In this document: positions 27,160-33,903 of the stretch, piece after piece
Layout of the letters: every line of letters begins with the position of its first letter
Position numbering within the stretch: position 1 is the stretch's first letter
Assembly: GCA_022800215.1 (NCBI GenBank)
Contig: JAAWPV010000004.1
Coordinates: 1-64,000 of the forward strand
DNA length: 64,000 nt
Direction of reading: 5' to 3'
DNA from: Oscillospiraceae bacterium
GTDB taxonomy: Bacteria > Bacillota > Clostridia > Oscillospirales > Oscillospiraceae
The notes under the pieces: model-generated
Seen by the model: the letters and a program-made list of their open reading frames with translations, nothing else
Told to the model about the DNA's origin: nothing
Database searches by the model: none
Made by a program: the position numbers and the translations under genes

Positions 27160-28128
27160 TTGATAGAACAGACCATATCCATCGAGCGGCTGGAGGAGGC
27201 CGTCAACCTTTTCGGCTCCATGGACGAGAATGTAAAGCTCATTGAAAAGGACCTGGACGTTATGGTGGTGAGCCGGGACGGACAGCTAAAGGTCTCAGGC
27301 GAGGACGGCGAGCGGGTCATCTACGCCGTCAAGGCCCTGGAGGGGCTTTTGAAGCTCATCGGCCGGGGGGAGACCATCACCGAGCAGAACGTGCGGTATA
27401 TCCTGGGCCTTGTGAAGACGGGCAACGAGGACAAGATCGGCCAGTTTTCCGCCGACGTGCTCTGCGTCACCGCCAAGGGAAAGCCCATCAAGGCCAAGAC
27501 CCTGGGCCAGAAGCGGTATGTGGACGCCATTCGCAAGAATCTGGTGACTCTGGGCATCGGCCCCGCCGGCACGGGCAAGACCTACCTGGCGGTGGCCGCC
27601 GCCGTGGCCGCCTTCCGGGCGGGGGAGGTGAACCGCATCATCCTCACCCGGCCCGCCGTGGAGGCGGGGGAGCGGCTGGGCTTTTTGCCCGGCGACCTTC
27701 AGAGTAAGGTGGACCCCTACCTGCGGCCCCTCTACGACGCCCTTTTCGAGATGCTGGGGGCGGAGACCTACCAGAAGTACCTGGAGCGGGGCAATATCGA
27801 GGTGGCCCCCCTGGCCTATATGCGGGGCCGGACCCTTGACGACAGCTTCATCATCCTGGACGAGGCCCAGAATACCAGCCGGGAGCAGATGAAGATGTTT
27901 TTGACCCGCATGGGCTTTGGGTCCAAAATCGTCATCACCGGCGACGTGACCCAGATCGACCTGCCCACCGAGAAGGTCTCCGGCCTGAAGGAGGCCATGC
28001 GGGTGCTGAAAGGGGTGGAGGACATCGCCATCTGCACCCTCACCGGGGCCGACGTGGTCCGCCATGTCATCGTCCAGCGCATCATCAAGGCCTACGAGGC
28101 CGACGAGGCCCGCCGGGCCAAAAAATGA
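27160..28128 (+). CDS. phoH: PhoH family ATPase (PhoH/PhoL)
   Basis: The 322-residue protein has Walker A IGPAGTGKTYLAV (~134), TRPAVEAGERLGFLPGDLQSKVDPYLRP, the RGRTLDDSFIILDEAQNT Walker B, and a final VVRHVIVQRIIKAYE. These are the PhoH NTPase motifs, with the short N-terminal domain usual for PhoL. PhoH proteins pair with YbeY in RNA metabolism. It starts with TTG at 27160 behind AAAGGAG. In most Firmicutes ybeY follows directly; here about 1.2 kb intervenes. Confidence 0.93.
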   Translation: MIEQTISIERLEEAVNLFGSMDENVKLIEKDLDVMVVSRDGQLKVSGEDGERVIYAVKALEGLLKLIGRGETITEQNVRYILGLVKTGNEDKIGQFSADVLCVTAKGKPIKAKTLGQKRYVDAIRKNLVTLGIGPAGTGKTYLAVAAAVAAFRAGEVNRIILTRPAVEAGERLGFLPGDLQSKVDPYLRPLYDALFEMLGAETYQKYLERGNIEVAPLAYMRGRTLDDSFIILDEAQNTSREQMKMFLTRMGFGSKIVITGDVTQIDLPTEKVSGLKEAMRVLKGVEDIAICTLTGADVVRHVIVQRIIKAYEADEARRAKK

Positions 28129-28183
28129 CCCCGCGCAACTCAAACGTTGCAGATAGAAACGCCGGAGACATAGGCATATGGAC

Positions 28184-28204
28184 GGGAAAGGGCTATCCTT
28201 TCCC
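28184..28204. other. stem-loop between phoH and the XRE gene
   Basis: GGGAAAGG and CCTTTCCC pair around GCTAT. No T-run follows. It may attenuate read-through from phoH. Confidence 0.35.
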
Positions 28205-28243
28205 CATACCCTCCGGGGTAAATCTGTCAATGAGGTGATACCA

Positions 28244-28744
28244 ATGAGCATGGGTGCGAGACTGGCCCAGGAGCGAAGAAGCCAAAACCTGACTCAGGAG
28301 CAGCTTGCTGAGACGCTGGGCGTGACCCGGCAGGCGGTCTCCCGCTGGGAGTCGGATACCGCCTATCCCGAGACCGACAAAATTATCCGCATGGCCGCCC
28401 TTTTTGGCGTGAGCTGCGACTACCTGCTGGGGGCCAGCAACGAACCCTCCCCCGCGCCGGACAGGCCCCCCTCCCCGGTGACCCGGATCCTCCGGGAAGC
28501 TATGGGCAAAAAGGTCTTGCTGGCTTTCTATGAGGAGGACGACTTCGTCTACTGTGACTATGCGGTCATCCTGGATTTCGACGGCGGCTGGGCCAGTGTG
28601 GAATTTGTCCGGGAGAAGAAGGGCAAGGGGAAAAATCCCCTGAGCCTGCAGGGCGGGGGCCCGGAGGGCAAGCGGGAGACCCGCCTCATTCCCCTGTCCT
28701 CGGTCCGCACCGTCACCATCCTCCCGGAAGGGGGTGAGGGCTGA
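28244..28744 (+). CDS. XRE-family regulator with C-terminal beta domain
   Basis: The ATG at 28244 (GAGGTGATACC upstream) gives 166 residues. Residues 1-65 are an XRE helix-turn-helix (LAQERRSQNLTQEQLAETLGVTRQAVSRWE). A Pro-rich linker leads to a C-terminal domain: MGKKVLLAFYEEDD, ILDFDGGWASVEF, RLIPLSSVRTVTIL. This domain resembles the C-terminal half of the next gene's product, so both may have arisen from one module. The stop overlaps the next start by one base (TGATG), implying coupled translation. It lies within the normally contiguous phoH-ybeY pair. Confidence 0.85.
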   Translation: MSMGARLAQERRSQNLTQEQLAETLGVTRQAVSRWESDTAYPETDKIIRMAALFGVSCDYLLGASNEPSPAPDRPPSPVTRILREAMGKKVLLAFYEEDDFVYCDYAVILDFDGGWASVEFVREKKGKGKNPLSLQGGGPEGKRETRLIPLSSVRTVTILPEGGEG

Positions 28745-29052
28745 TGGAATACATGGGCGTCGTCGCTTTCGTATTTGTCCTGTGCCTTTGGGATAAGGTG
28801 CGGCGGCTGGAGCGGCTCCTCCGGGAGAACCACATCCGCCCCGGCGGCCCGGGCCCTCTGGGGACAGGACTGCGGGACAAGATAGGAAAAACGGTGGATA
28901 TCACCCTCTATGAGGGCGAAGGCAGTACCACCACGACCTGCCGGGTGCTGGACGTGGACGAGGAGTGGGCCCGCATCCTTCGCAACGAGGGCAAAAAGAA
29001 CCAGCGGGAGCTGCTCTTGCGGCTCAGCGATGTGAAGCAGGTCAAGGGTTGA
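28744..29052 (+). CDS. single-span membrane protein with SH3/LSm-like tail
   Basis: The 102-residue protein has an N-terminal hydrophobic segment (YMGVVAFVFVLCLWDKV) and a cytosolic domain: IGKTVDITLYEGEG, CRVLDVDEEWARIL, ELLLRLSDVKQV. That domain matches the pattern of the C-terminus of the adjacent XRE regulator (GKxVxxxxYE, VLDxDxxWA, LSxVxxV). It could sequester the regulator at the membrane by domain pairing (inference). It starts inside the stop codon of the XRE gene. Confidence 0.75.
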   Translation: MEYMGVVAFVFVLCLWDKVRRLERLLRENHIRPGGPGPLGTGLRDKIGKTVDITLYEGEGSTTTTCRVLDVDEEWARILRNEGKKNQRELLLRLSDVKQVKG

Positions 29053-29058
29053 ACGGGT

Positions 29059-29235
29059 TTAATCCCGGCAAATCCAAGCCAGTTGAAGTCCCAGTTGAAG
29101 TCCCTGATAGAAAGACCACAGCCCATGGGCTTGTATTGGGTTATCTTCCAGGTACTCTGGCCAGAACTTTGGGGTGGGAGCGGGGACAAAATATCCGTAT
29201 AATTCGTTTATGATGTCAGGAATTGGTTGTTGCAT
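29059..29235 (-). CDS. 58-residue small protein divergent from the HTH-YbeY gene
   Basis: The track ORF is longer, but the ATG at 29235 with GGGG 8 bases upstream gives a plausible 58-residue protein, MQQPIPDIINELYGYF through FYQGLQLGLQLAWICRD. The GLQLGLQL segment comes from a perfect 12-bp tandem repeat (29079-29102). The C-terminus faintly recalls small DUF6809-type proteins (F..GF.LG.R). It shares a palindrome-rich, AT-rich intergenic region with the downstream XRE domain gene, suggesting one mobile regulatory module. Coding status is not certain. Confidence 0.5.
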   Translation of the reverse strand: MQQPIPDIINELYGYFVPAPTPKFWPEYLEDNPIQAHGLWSFYQGLQLGLQLAWICRD

Positions 29236-29250
29236 AAGATAACCCCATTT

Positions 29251-29288
29251 CACGATATTTTTATCGTGTTTATTATACACGATAAAAA
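29251..29288. promoter_or_regulatory. overlapping palindromes, likely XRE operators
   Basis: CACGATA-TTTT-TATCGTG (29251-29268) overlaps a 12-bp inverted repeat TTTTTATCGTGT / ACACGATAAAAA (29258-29269 and 29277-29288). TATTAT and TATACA boxes lie in the spacer. The region is very AT-rich between two divergent genes, one encoding an XRE domain. Confidence 0.65.
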
Positions 29289-29317
29289 TATGCATGTCAA
29301 GAGAGGGAGGAATGAAA

Positions 29318-30022
29318 ATGATTTTTAATGAGAGGTTGAGGGCGCTCCGGAAAGAAAAAGGATGGACACAGCAGGAAACGGCGGAAAAGTTGTCCATTGC
29401 GTACCGGAACTATCAGCGTTTGGAGGCGGAAGGGAATACGCCGAATTTTGCGAATTTAGTGCAAATTTCCGACCTGTTTTGTGTGTCTATGGATTATCTG
29501 GCAGGCCGCACAGACCGGCGGGAGGTTAATGGGGCAGTACGCCATGAGATCATCCTTTCCTCTGACCTTGCGGAGGACACATCAGAACTGGAAGCCCTGC
29601 TTCGCCGGGTCATCCCCGCGGCCCTTGCCGCCGAGGGCGTGGAGCAGCCTTGCGAGATCAATGTACTCCTTACCGATGACAAGGGTATCCATGCCATCAA
29701 TTTGGACCAGCGGGGAGTGGATTCGCCCACCGATGTGCTCTCTTTCCCCATGTTTGATCTGAAGCCGGGGGACAAGCCCTCCGCAGAGGAGGCCGATCCC
29801 GCCACCCATCTGGTCCCCTTGGGGGACATGGTGCTGAACCTGGACCGGGTGAAAAGCCAGGGGGAGGAGTACGGCCACGGCGAAAAGCGGGAGTGTGCCT
29901 ATCTGGCAGTCCACTCCGTCCTGCACCTTTTGGGCTACGACCACATGGACGACGGCCCTATGAAAGCCCAGATGCGGGAGCGGGAAGAAGCCATTTTGGA
30001 GCGGTTGGGACTGGGGAGATAG
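29318..30022 (+). CDS. ybeY: XRE domain fused to YbeY endoribonuclease
   Basis: YbeY is a conserved metal-dependent RNase for 16S rRNA maturation and ribosome quality control. Residues ~77-234 are a full YbeY: HEIILSSD, CEINVLLTDD, GVDSPTDVLSFPMFDL, LGDMVLNLD and the zinc site HSVLHLLGYDH (~199-209). Residues 1-70 form a complete XRE helix-turn-helix (LRALRKEKGWTQQETAEKLSI, NYQRLEAEGNTPNF). No in-frame start codon lies near the YbeY boundary, though a GGGAGG at 29520-29525 looks like the old ybeY ribosome site. ATG 29318 is chosen (GGGAGG 7 bases upstream). Normal YbeY is ~150-170 residues, so the extension is real. The gene sits before era, as ybeY should. Confidence 0.88.
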   Translation: MIFNERLRALRKEKGWTQQETAEKLSIAYRNYQRLEAEGNTPNFANLVQISDLFCVSMDYLAGRTDRREVNGAVRHEIILSSDLAEDTSELEALLRRVIPAALAAEGVEQPCEINVLLTDDKGIHAINLDQRGVDSPTDVLSFPMFDLKPGDKPSAEEADPATHLVPLGDMVLNLDRVKSQGEEYGHGEKRECAYLAVHSVLHLLGYDHMDDGPMKAQMREREEAILERLGLGR

Positions 30023-30026
30023 GGAG

Positions 30027-31535
30027 ATGGATGGTTTGACCAAGAAGAGGGAGGCGGGAATATCTTTCCTGCTGGCAGGATTCCTGCTGCTGTCCGCCTG
30101 CGCCGCCCCGGCGGCCGGGACCCCGGAGCCTACATCTGTCCCAATGCCGGAGGTGACGGCTACGCCTGCCCCCGAGCCCACGCCGAGCCCAACCACCACC
30201 CCGGAGGCGGAACCCACCCCGGCTCCGCCCACGGTGGCCATGGAACGCCCGGATCTCACCGGAGAGTGGCACCGAACGAACTGTCACAGCGGGCACCAGG
30301 CCACCCTGACGATTGCTGGACAGACCGAGGACAGTTTTCTGGTGGAGGCTGATTGTTGGTACTATACCCATTCCGGCGTTTGGGAGCCAACTCCGGCCCG
30401 GTTTATAGGAGAAAATGTAGCGCTGGTAGAAGAATACGGTTATGGTTTGTGGGAAGAGGAGGAAGAGCCCCCGGTAAAGTTTGTTTGGGAAGGGGATACC
30501 CTGACCGTGGAGACCGAAGCGTGGTATCAGTTGGGTTTTGGGTTTAATGTGGATATCAATGGCACCTATACCCGGGAGAAACCGACGTACACCAACGCCG
30601 GAGCGCTGGAAAGATGTTTAACGTTGGAACAGCAGATGCTATTGCGGGAATTGGGAGAGGGGCTTCAATGGGCCATCCTCCACGGAATCAACGATGGCTG
30701 TCCGAGCGATCCGCTTCCCTGTCTGCTGTCTGATGGAAGACAGGGGACACAGCTTGAAATTTATTTTCCCACTTTGAGCTATTATAACTGGAGTTTGATT
30801 TTCACGGAGGATGGTAAGGTTTACGGACAAAATAACCCCAATTTTTATACCAATGACCCCTCAGCAGCGGAAATGCCGGAGGTGGTCTGGCCCTTGCGGG
30901 ACGATACCCACGACTGCTTTACCGTCCCCACCGGGGGCAGGTTGGGCACGGTGCTGGTGACGGTGGAGATGGAGAAGGACGGAGAAGATGAATACACTTC
31001 GATCCTCTCAGTTTGGGAAGCCTCCAATTTGACAGAGCCCATCCAGACCATTGAGCGGGAGGGCGTTACGACGCGTTCTCACAAATTGGTGGATGCCAAT
31101 TTTGACGGCTACATAGATTTTTGCTATACCTGGCTTTTTGGAGTGAAAAATGACAATTCCGGATTATATGTTTGGAATGAAGAGCAGGGACAGTTCATGC
31201 CGGAGAAAGAGTTCTTGGGCGATTTAGTGATTGATGAAGAGGAAAAAAGGATCTATAACTATTCAAACGGGGCTGGTTCATCGGGAACGGCAGAGATATT
31301 CCGATGGGAGGATATGCAGTTGGTTTTGGCCCGTGAAATTAAGCTTCTCTATCCGGAAACACTGGAAGATGGAACCATCAAGCAGGAAAGCGTAGTAGAA
31401 GATCCTATCAATGGAGAATGGCGGGAAGTGTATAGAGAAATTTGTTATACCCCTGATGAAGCGGCTGTTTTAATGAATGCTTTTTATGACGGGACTCTTC
31501 CGTGGTATGACCTGTCCTACCACGGCGAACCATAA
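30027..31535 (+). CDS. lipoprotein with Pro/Thr-rich linker
   Basis: The 502-residue protein has a lipoprotein signal peptide with lipobox LLLSAC, then a ~45-residue Pro/Thr/Glu linker (TPEPTSVPMPEVTATPAPEP). The mature part contains a small beta domain (LTGEWHRTNCHSGHQATLTI) and a C-terminal region with DANFDGYIDFCY, similar to FG-GAP-like or XAC2610-type beta-propeller blades. Membrane-anchored outside the cell is likely; the ligand is unknown. It is inserted between ybeY and era. The AT content rises in its second half compared with neighbours. Confidence 0.8.
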   Translation: MDGLTKKREAGISFLLAGFLLLSACAAPAAGTPEPTSVPMPEVTATPAPEPTPSPTTTPEAEPTPAPPTVAMERPDLTGEWHRTNCHSGHQATLTIAGQTEDSFLVEADCWYYTHSGVWEPTPARFIGENVALVEEYGYGLWEEEEEPPVKFVWEGDTLTVETEAWYQLGFGFNVDINGTYTREKPTYTNAGALERCLTLEQQMLLRELGEGLQWAILHGINDGCPSDPLPCLLSDGRQGTQLEIYFPTLSYYNWSLIFTEDGKVYGQNNPNFYTNDPSAAEMPEVVWPLRDDTHDCFTVPTGGRLGTVLVTVEMEKDGEDEYTSILSVWEASNLTEPIQTIEREGVTTRSHKLVDANFDGYIDFCYTWLFGVKNDNSGLYVWNEEQGQFMPEKEFLGDLVIDEEEKRIYNYSNGAGSSGTAEIFRWEDMQLVLAREIKLLYPETLEDGTIKQESVVEDPINGEWREVYREICYTPDEAAVLMNAFYDGTLPWYDLSYHGEP

Positions 31536-31566
31536 ATTGCTCTTATCAAAAAGGAGGATCACCTAC

Positions 31567-32466
31567 ATGAACACACCAAAGACCAAAGCCGGCATGATCG
31601 CCATCGTGGGCCGGCCCAATGTGGGCAAGTCCACCCTGACAAACGCTCTGGTGGGCGAGAAGATCGCCATCGTCTCCAACAAGCCCCAAACCACCCGGAA
31701 CCGCATCTGCGCCGTGGTGGACCGGGGGGAGAGTCAGTTCGTCTTCATGGACACCCCCGGCCTCCACAAGGCCCGGACGAGGCTGGGGGATTACATGGTG
31801 GAGGTGGTTCACCAGAGTGTGGCCGATGTGGACGCCGCCCTCCTTCTGGTGGAACCCATCCCCCACATCGGGGAGCCCGAGGCCGAGCTCATGGCCGACC
31901 TAAAAAAGCGGAACATCCCCACCGTCCTTGTCATCAATAAAATTGACACGTTGGAGAAGGAGAAGCTGCTTGCCGTCATCGCTTCCTATACCCAAAACTA
32001 TGAGTTCGCCCACGTCATGCCTATCTCCGCCAAGGAGGGGGACGGGGTGGCGGATCTTCTGGATCTGCTGGAGGGATACCTTCCGGAAGGCCCCTGGCTC
32101 TTCCCTGAGGGCATGACCACCGACCAGCCTGAGCGGCAGGTCTGCGCCGAAATTCTGCGGGAGAAGCTGCTTCTGTGTCTTGATAAAGAGGTGCCCCACG
32201 GCACGGCGGTGGAGCTCACCAAGTTCTCCGAGCGGGAGGACGAGGTCATCGAGGTGGACGCCACCATCTACTGCGAGAAGGAGTCCCACAAGGGCATCAT
32301 CATTGGCAAGAAGGGGGCCATGCTGAAAAAAATTTCCACCCTGGCCCGGGAGGACATGGAGAAATTCATGGGCACCAAAATTTTCCTCCAGACCTGGGTG
32401 AAGGTCAAAGAAAACTGGCGGGACAACCTGAATTTGATCCATAATTTCGGGTATCGGGAAGACTAA
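31567..32466 (+). CDS. era: GTPase Era
   Basis: Era is an essential GTPase for 30S subunit assembly. The 299 residues have G1 GRPNVGKST, G2 region PQTTRNRI, G3 DTPGLH, G4 NKID, G5 SAKEGDG, and the C-terminal KH domain (VDATIYCEKESHKGIIIGKKGAMLKKI). The start at 31567 follows AAAGGAGGATCACCT. The order era-yqzL-recO is standard. The final 16 codons are duplicated in a diverged form 145 bp downstream. Confidence 0.96.
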   Translation: MNTPKTKAGMIAIVGRPNVGKSTLTNALVGEKIAIVSNKPQTTRNRICAVVDRGESQFVFMDTPGLHKARTRLGDYMVEVVHQSVADVDAALLLVEPIPHIGEPEAELMADLKKRNIPTVLVINKIDTLEKEKLLAVIASYTQNYEFAHVMPISAKEGDGVADLLDLLEGYLPEGPWLFPEGMTTDQPERQVCAEILREKLLLCLDKEVPHGTAVELTKFSEREDEVIEVDATIYCEKESHKGIIIGKKGAMLKKISTLAREDMEKFMGTKIFLQTWVKVKENWRDNLNLIHNFGYRED

Positions 32467-32611
32467 AAGAGGAGAACTGTGGGCAAGGCCAGTTTTCGCG
32501 AGCGAAAGCGAGCCGCCGCAAGTGCGGCGGAGCCCGGCGGAATTCATTTCCGACGGGCGATCACTTAAAAATGAATGGGGTCCCCGCAAAACCGAAGGTT
32601 TTGTGGGGCAT
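32467..32611 (+). repeat. 145-bp hairpin-rich insert between era and the duplicated era tail
   Basis: This non-coding block contains four inverted repeats: TTTCGC/GCGAAA, CCGCCGCA/TGCGGCGG, ATTCATT/AATGAAT, and CCCCGCAAAACC/GGTTTTGTGGGG. It lies exactly between the era stop codon and a diverged copy of the era 3' end. It looks like a small dispersed or MITE-like repeat, but terminal repeats are not obvious. Confidence 0.55.
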
Positions 32612-32663
32612 CTGGCGGGATAATTTGAACTTTGTCCACACCATGGGCTACCGGGAAGATTAA
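32612..32663 (+). pseudogene. diverged duplicate of the era 3' end
   Basis: These 52 bp align without gaps to 32415-32466, the end of era, at about 70% identity including the stop codon. The encoded tails are WRDNLNFVHTMGYRED here and WRDNLNLIHNFGYRED in era (12 of 16 identical). Most changes are synonymous, so it once coded for an Era C-terminus. No start codon or upstream coding sequence remains. Confidence 0.8.
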
Positions 32664-32736
32664 CGCAAAATTTTCCTGACATGTTTTTCTCATAGCGGTC
32701 CAAGCTAACCTCAAAAGACAAAGGAGGGGCTTGACT

Positions 32737-32847
32737 ATGACTGCCGCAACCGCATGGGAGATTTTTGTGACCACCGGCCTGCCGGAGGCATACACTGTTT
32801 ACTGCCAGTTGAGAGAGGAGGAGCGCCGGGCCGCCCTGACGGCCTGA
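32737..32847 (+). CDS. yqzL: YqzL-like small protein
   Basis: Too short for the ORF track. AAAGGAGGGG precedes an ATG at 32737 that opens 36 codons (MTAATAWEIFVTTGLPEAYT...). The pattern W..F..TG...AY..Y..L.EE matches B. subtilis YqzL (47 residues), which sits between era and recO just as here. Function is unknown. recO starts 11 bp after its stop. Confidence 0.75.
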   Translation: MTAATAWEIFVTTGLPEAYTVYCQLREEERRAALTA

Positions 32848-32858
32848 CGCCGGTACAT

Positions 32859-33611
32859 ATGGCGCATTTGACGACAAAAGGCCTGGTGCTCCGGGAGGTC
32901 AACTATAAGGAATCGGACAAGATATTGACCGTTCTGGTGGAGGGGCAGGGCAAGCGCACCGTGAAGGCCCAGGGGTGCCGCCGGAAGAACAGCCCCCTGG
33001 CCGCCGCAAGCCAGCTTTTGGTGTATTCGGATATGACCCTTTATGACTACCAGGACCGCTGGAGCATGAAGGAGGCCAATACCTTAGAGGAATTTCGGGG
33101 CCTTCAAAAGGACCTTTCCCGGCTGGCCCTGGGCACCTACTTCGCCGAGGTCTGCGAGGCGGTGAGCGAGGAGGGGCTTGAGACCCCGGGCCTTCTCCCG
33201 CTGGTCCTCAACTCCCTCTATGCCCTGGATAAGCTGGGCAAGCCGGAGGAGCTGGTGAAGGCGGCCTTTGAAATAAAGCTCTGCTGCCTCATTGGGTACG
33301 AGCCTATGGTGGACGCCTGTGCCCTCTGCGGCACCGAGCCCGAGGAGCCCCGGTTCCACCTGGCGGAGGGGGTCCTCCACTGCCGTCGCTGCCGGGAGGC
33401 CCTGGCGGGGGAGGGCATCTCCCTGCCCCTGGACAGGGGAAGTCTGGCTGCCCTCCGGTATACCGCCTACGGGGACCCCAAGCGGCTTTTCTCCTTCCAG
33501 CTCCCGGCGGAGAGCCTGGACATTTTGGCGGGAGTGGCCGAGGGCTTCCTTCTGACCCAGTTGGAACGGGGTTTCCGGTCACTGGATTTCTATAAGGGGC
33601 TGGCGGGGTGA
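32859..33611 (+). CDS. recO: DNA repair protein RecO
   Basis: RecO anneals single strands and loads RecA with RecR. The 250-residue protein starts MAHLTTKGLVLREVNYKESDKIL, has the OB-fold N-terminus (KGQGCRRKNSP region), a helical middle, and a zinc motif CALCG...CRRCREA. The start at 32859 lacks a strong ribosome site. It lies 11 bp after the yqzL-like gene, so translation is probably coupled to it. Confidence 0.93.
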   Translation: MAHLTTKGLVLREVNYKESDKILTVLVEGQGKRTVKAQGCRRKNSPLAAASQLLVYSDMTLYDYQDRWSMKEANTLEEFRGLQKDLSRLALGTYFAEVCEAVSEEGLETPGLLPLVLNSLYALDKLGKPEELVKAAFEIKLCCLIGYEPMVDACALCGTEPEEPRFHLAEGVLHCRRCREALAGEGISLPLDRGSLAALRYTAYGDPKRLFSFQLPAESLDILAGVAEGFLLTQLERGFRSLDFYKGLAG

Positions 33612-33617
33612 GGCCGC

Positions 33618-33646
33618 TTGACAAATGGGTTAGCCGGTGCTATCCT
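33618..33646 (+). promoter_or_regulatory. promoter of feoAB
   Basis: TTGACA (33618-33623), 17 bp, TATCCT (33641-33646). A 12-bp palindrome AAGAGTACTCTT follows at 33661-33672. No convincing Fur box is visible. Confidence 0.7.
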
Positions 33647-33686
33647 ATTTCATTAGAATAAAGAGTACTCTTCGGGGGCGAGAGAG

Positions 33687-33902
33687 ATGACATTGGACAA
33701 GGGAGCGGTGGGCCAGAGCTACACCGTGGCAAGTATGGGTCTGCCCCAGCAGGTGGGCCACCGGCTGGAGGCCTTGGGTCTGACCGTGGGTACAAAGGTG
33801 TCCGTGCTGGGCAGCAAGGACAAAGGGACCCTCATTCTCAAGGTCCGGGGTACCCGGTTCGCTATGGGTCGGGATATCACCCGGCGGATCGAGGTGGCAT
33901 GA
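33687..33902 (+). CDS. feoA: ferrous iron transport protein A
   Basis: The 71-residue protein is an SH3-like FeoA: YTVASMGLPQQVGHRLEALGLTVGTKVSVLG, then ILKVRGTRFAMGRDITRRIEV. FeoA supports the FeoB ferrous iron channel on the cytoplasmic side. The stop is one base from the feoB start region, so the pair forms one operon. Confidence 0.93.
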   Translation: MTLDKGAVGQSYTVASMGLPQQVGHRLEALGLTVGTKVSVLGSKDKGTLILKVRGTRFAMGRDITRRIEVA

Positions 33903-33903
33903 G

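Noticed and set aside
29481-29762. 93-aa ORF inside the HTH-YbeY gene, starting after GGGAGG
   Set aside because: The frame encodes an Arg/Pro/Ser-rich shadow protein; the ribosome site is better explained as a relic of the ybeY start.
33624-33686. Fur box in front of feoAB
   Set aside because: ATTTCATTAGAATAAA is AT-rich but does not form the expected inverted repeat; only a promoter and an unrelated 12-bp palindrome are clear.
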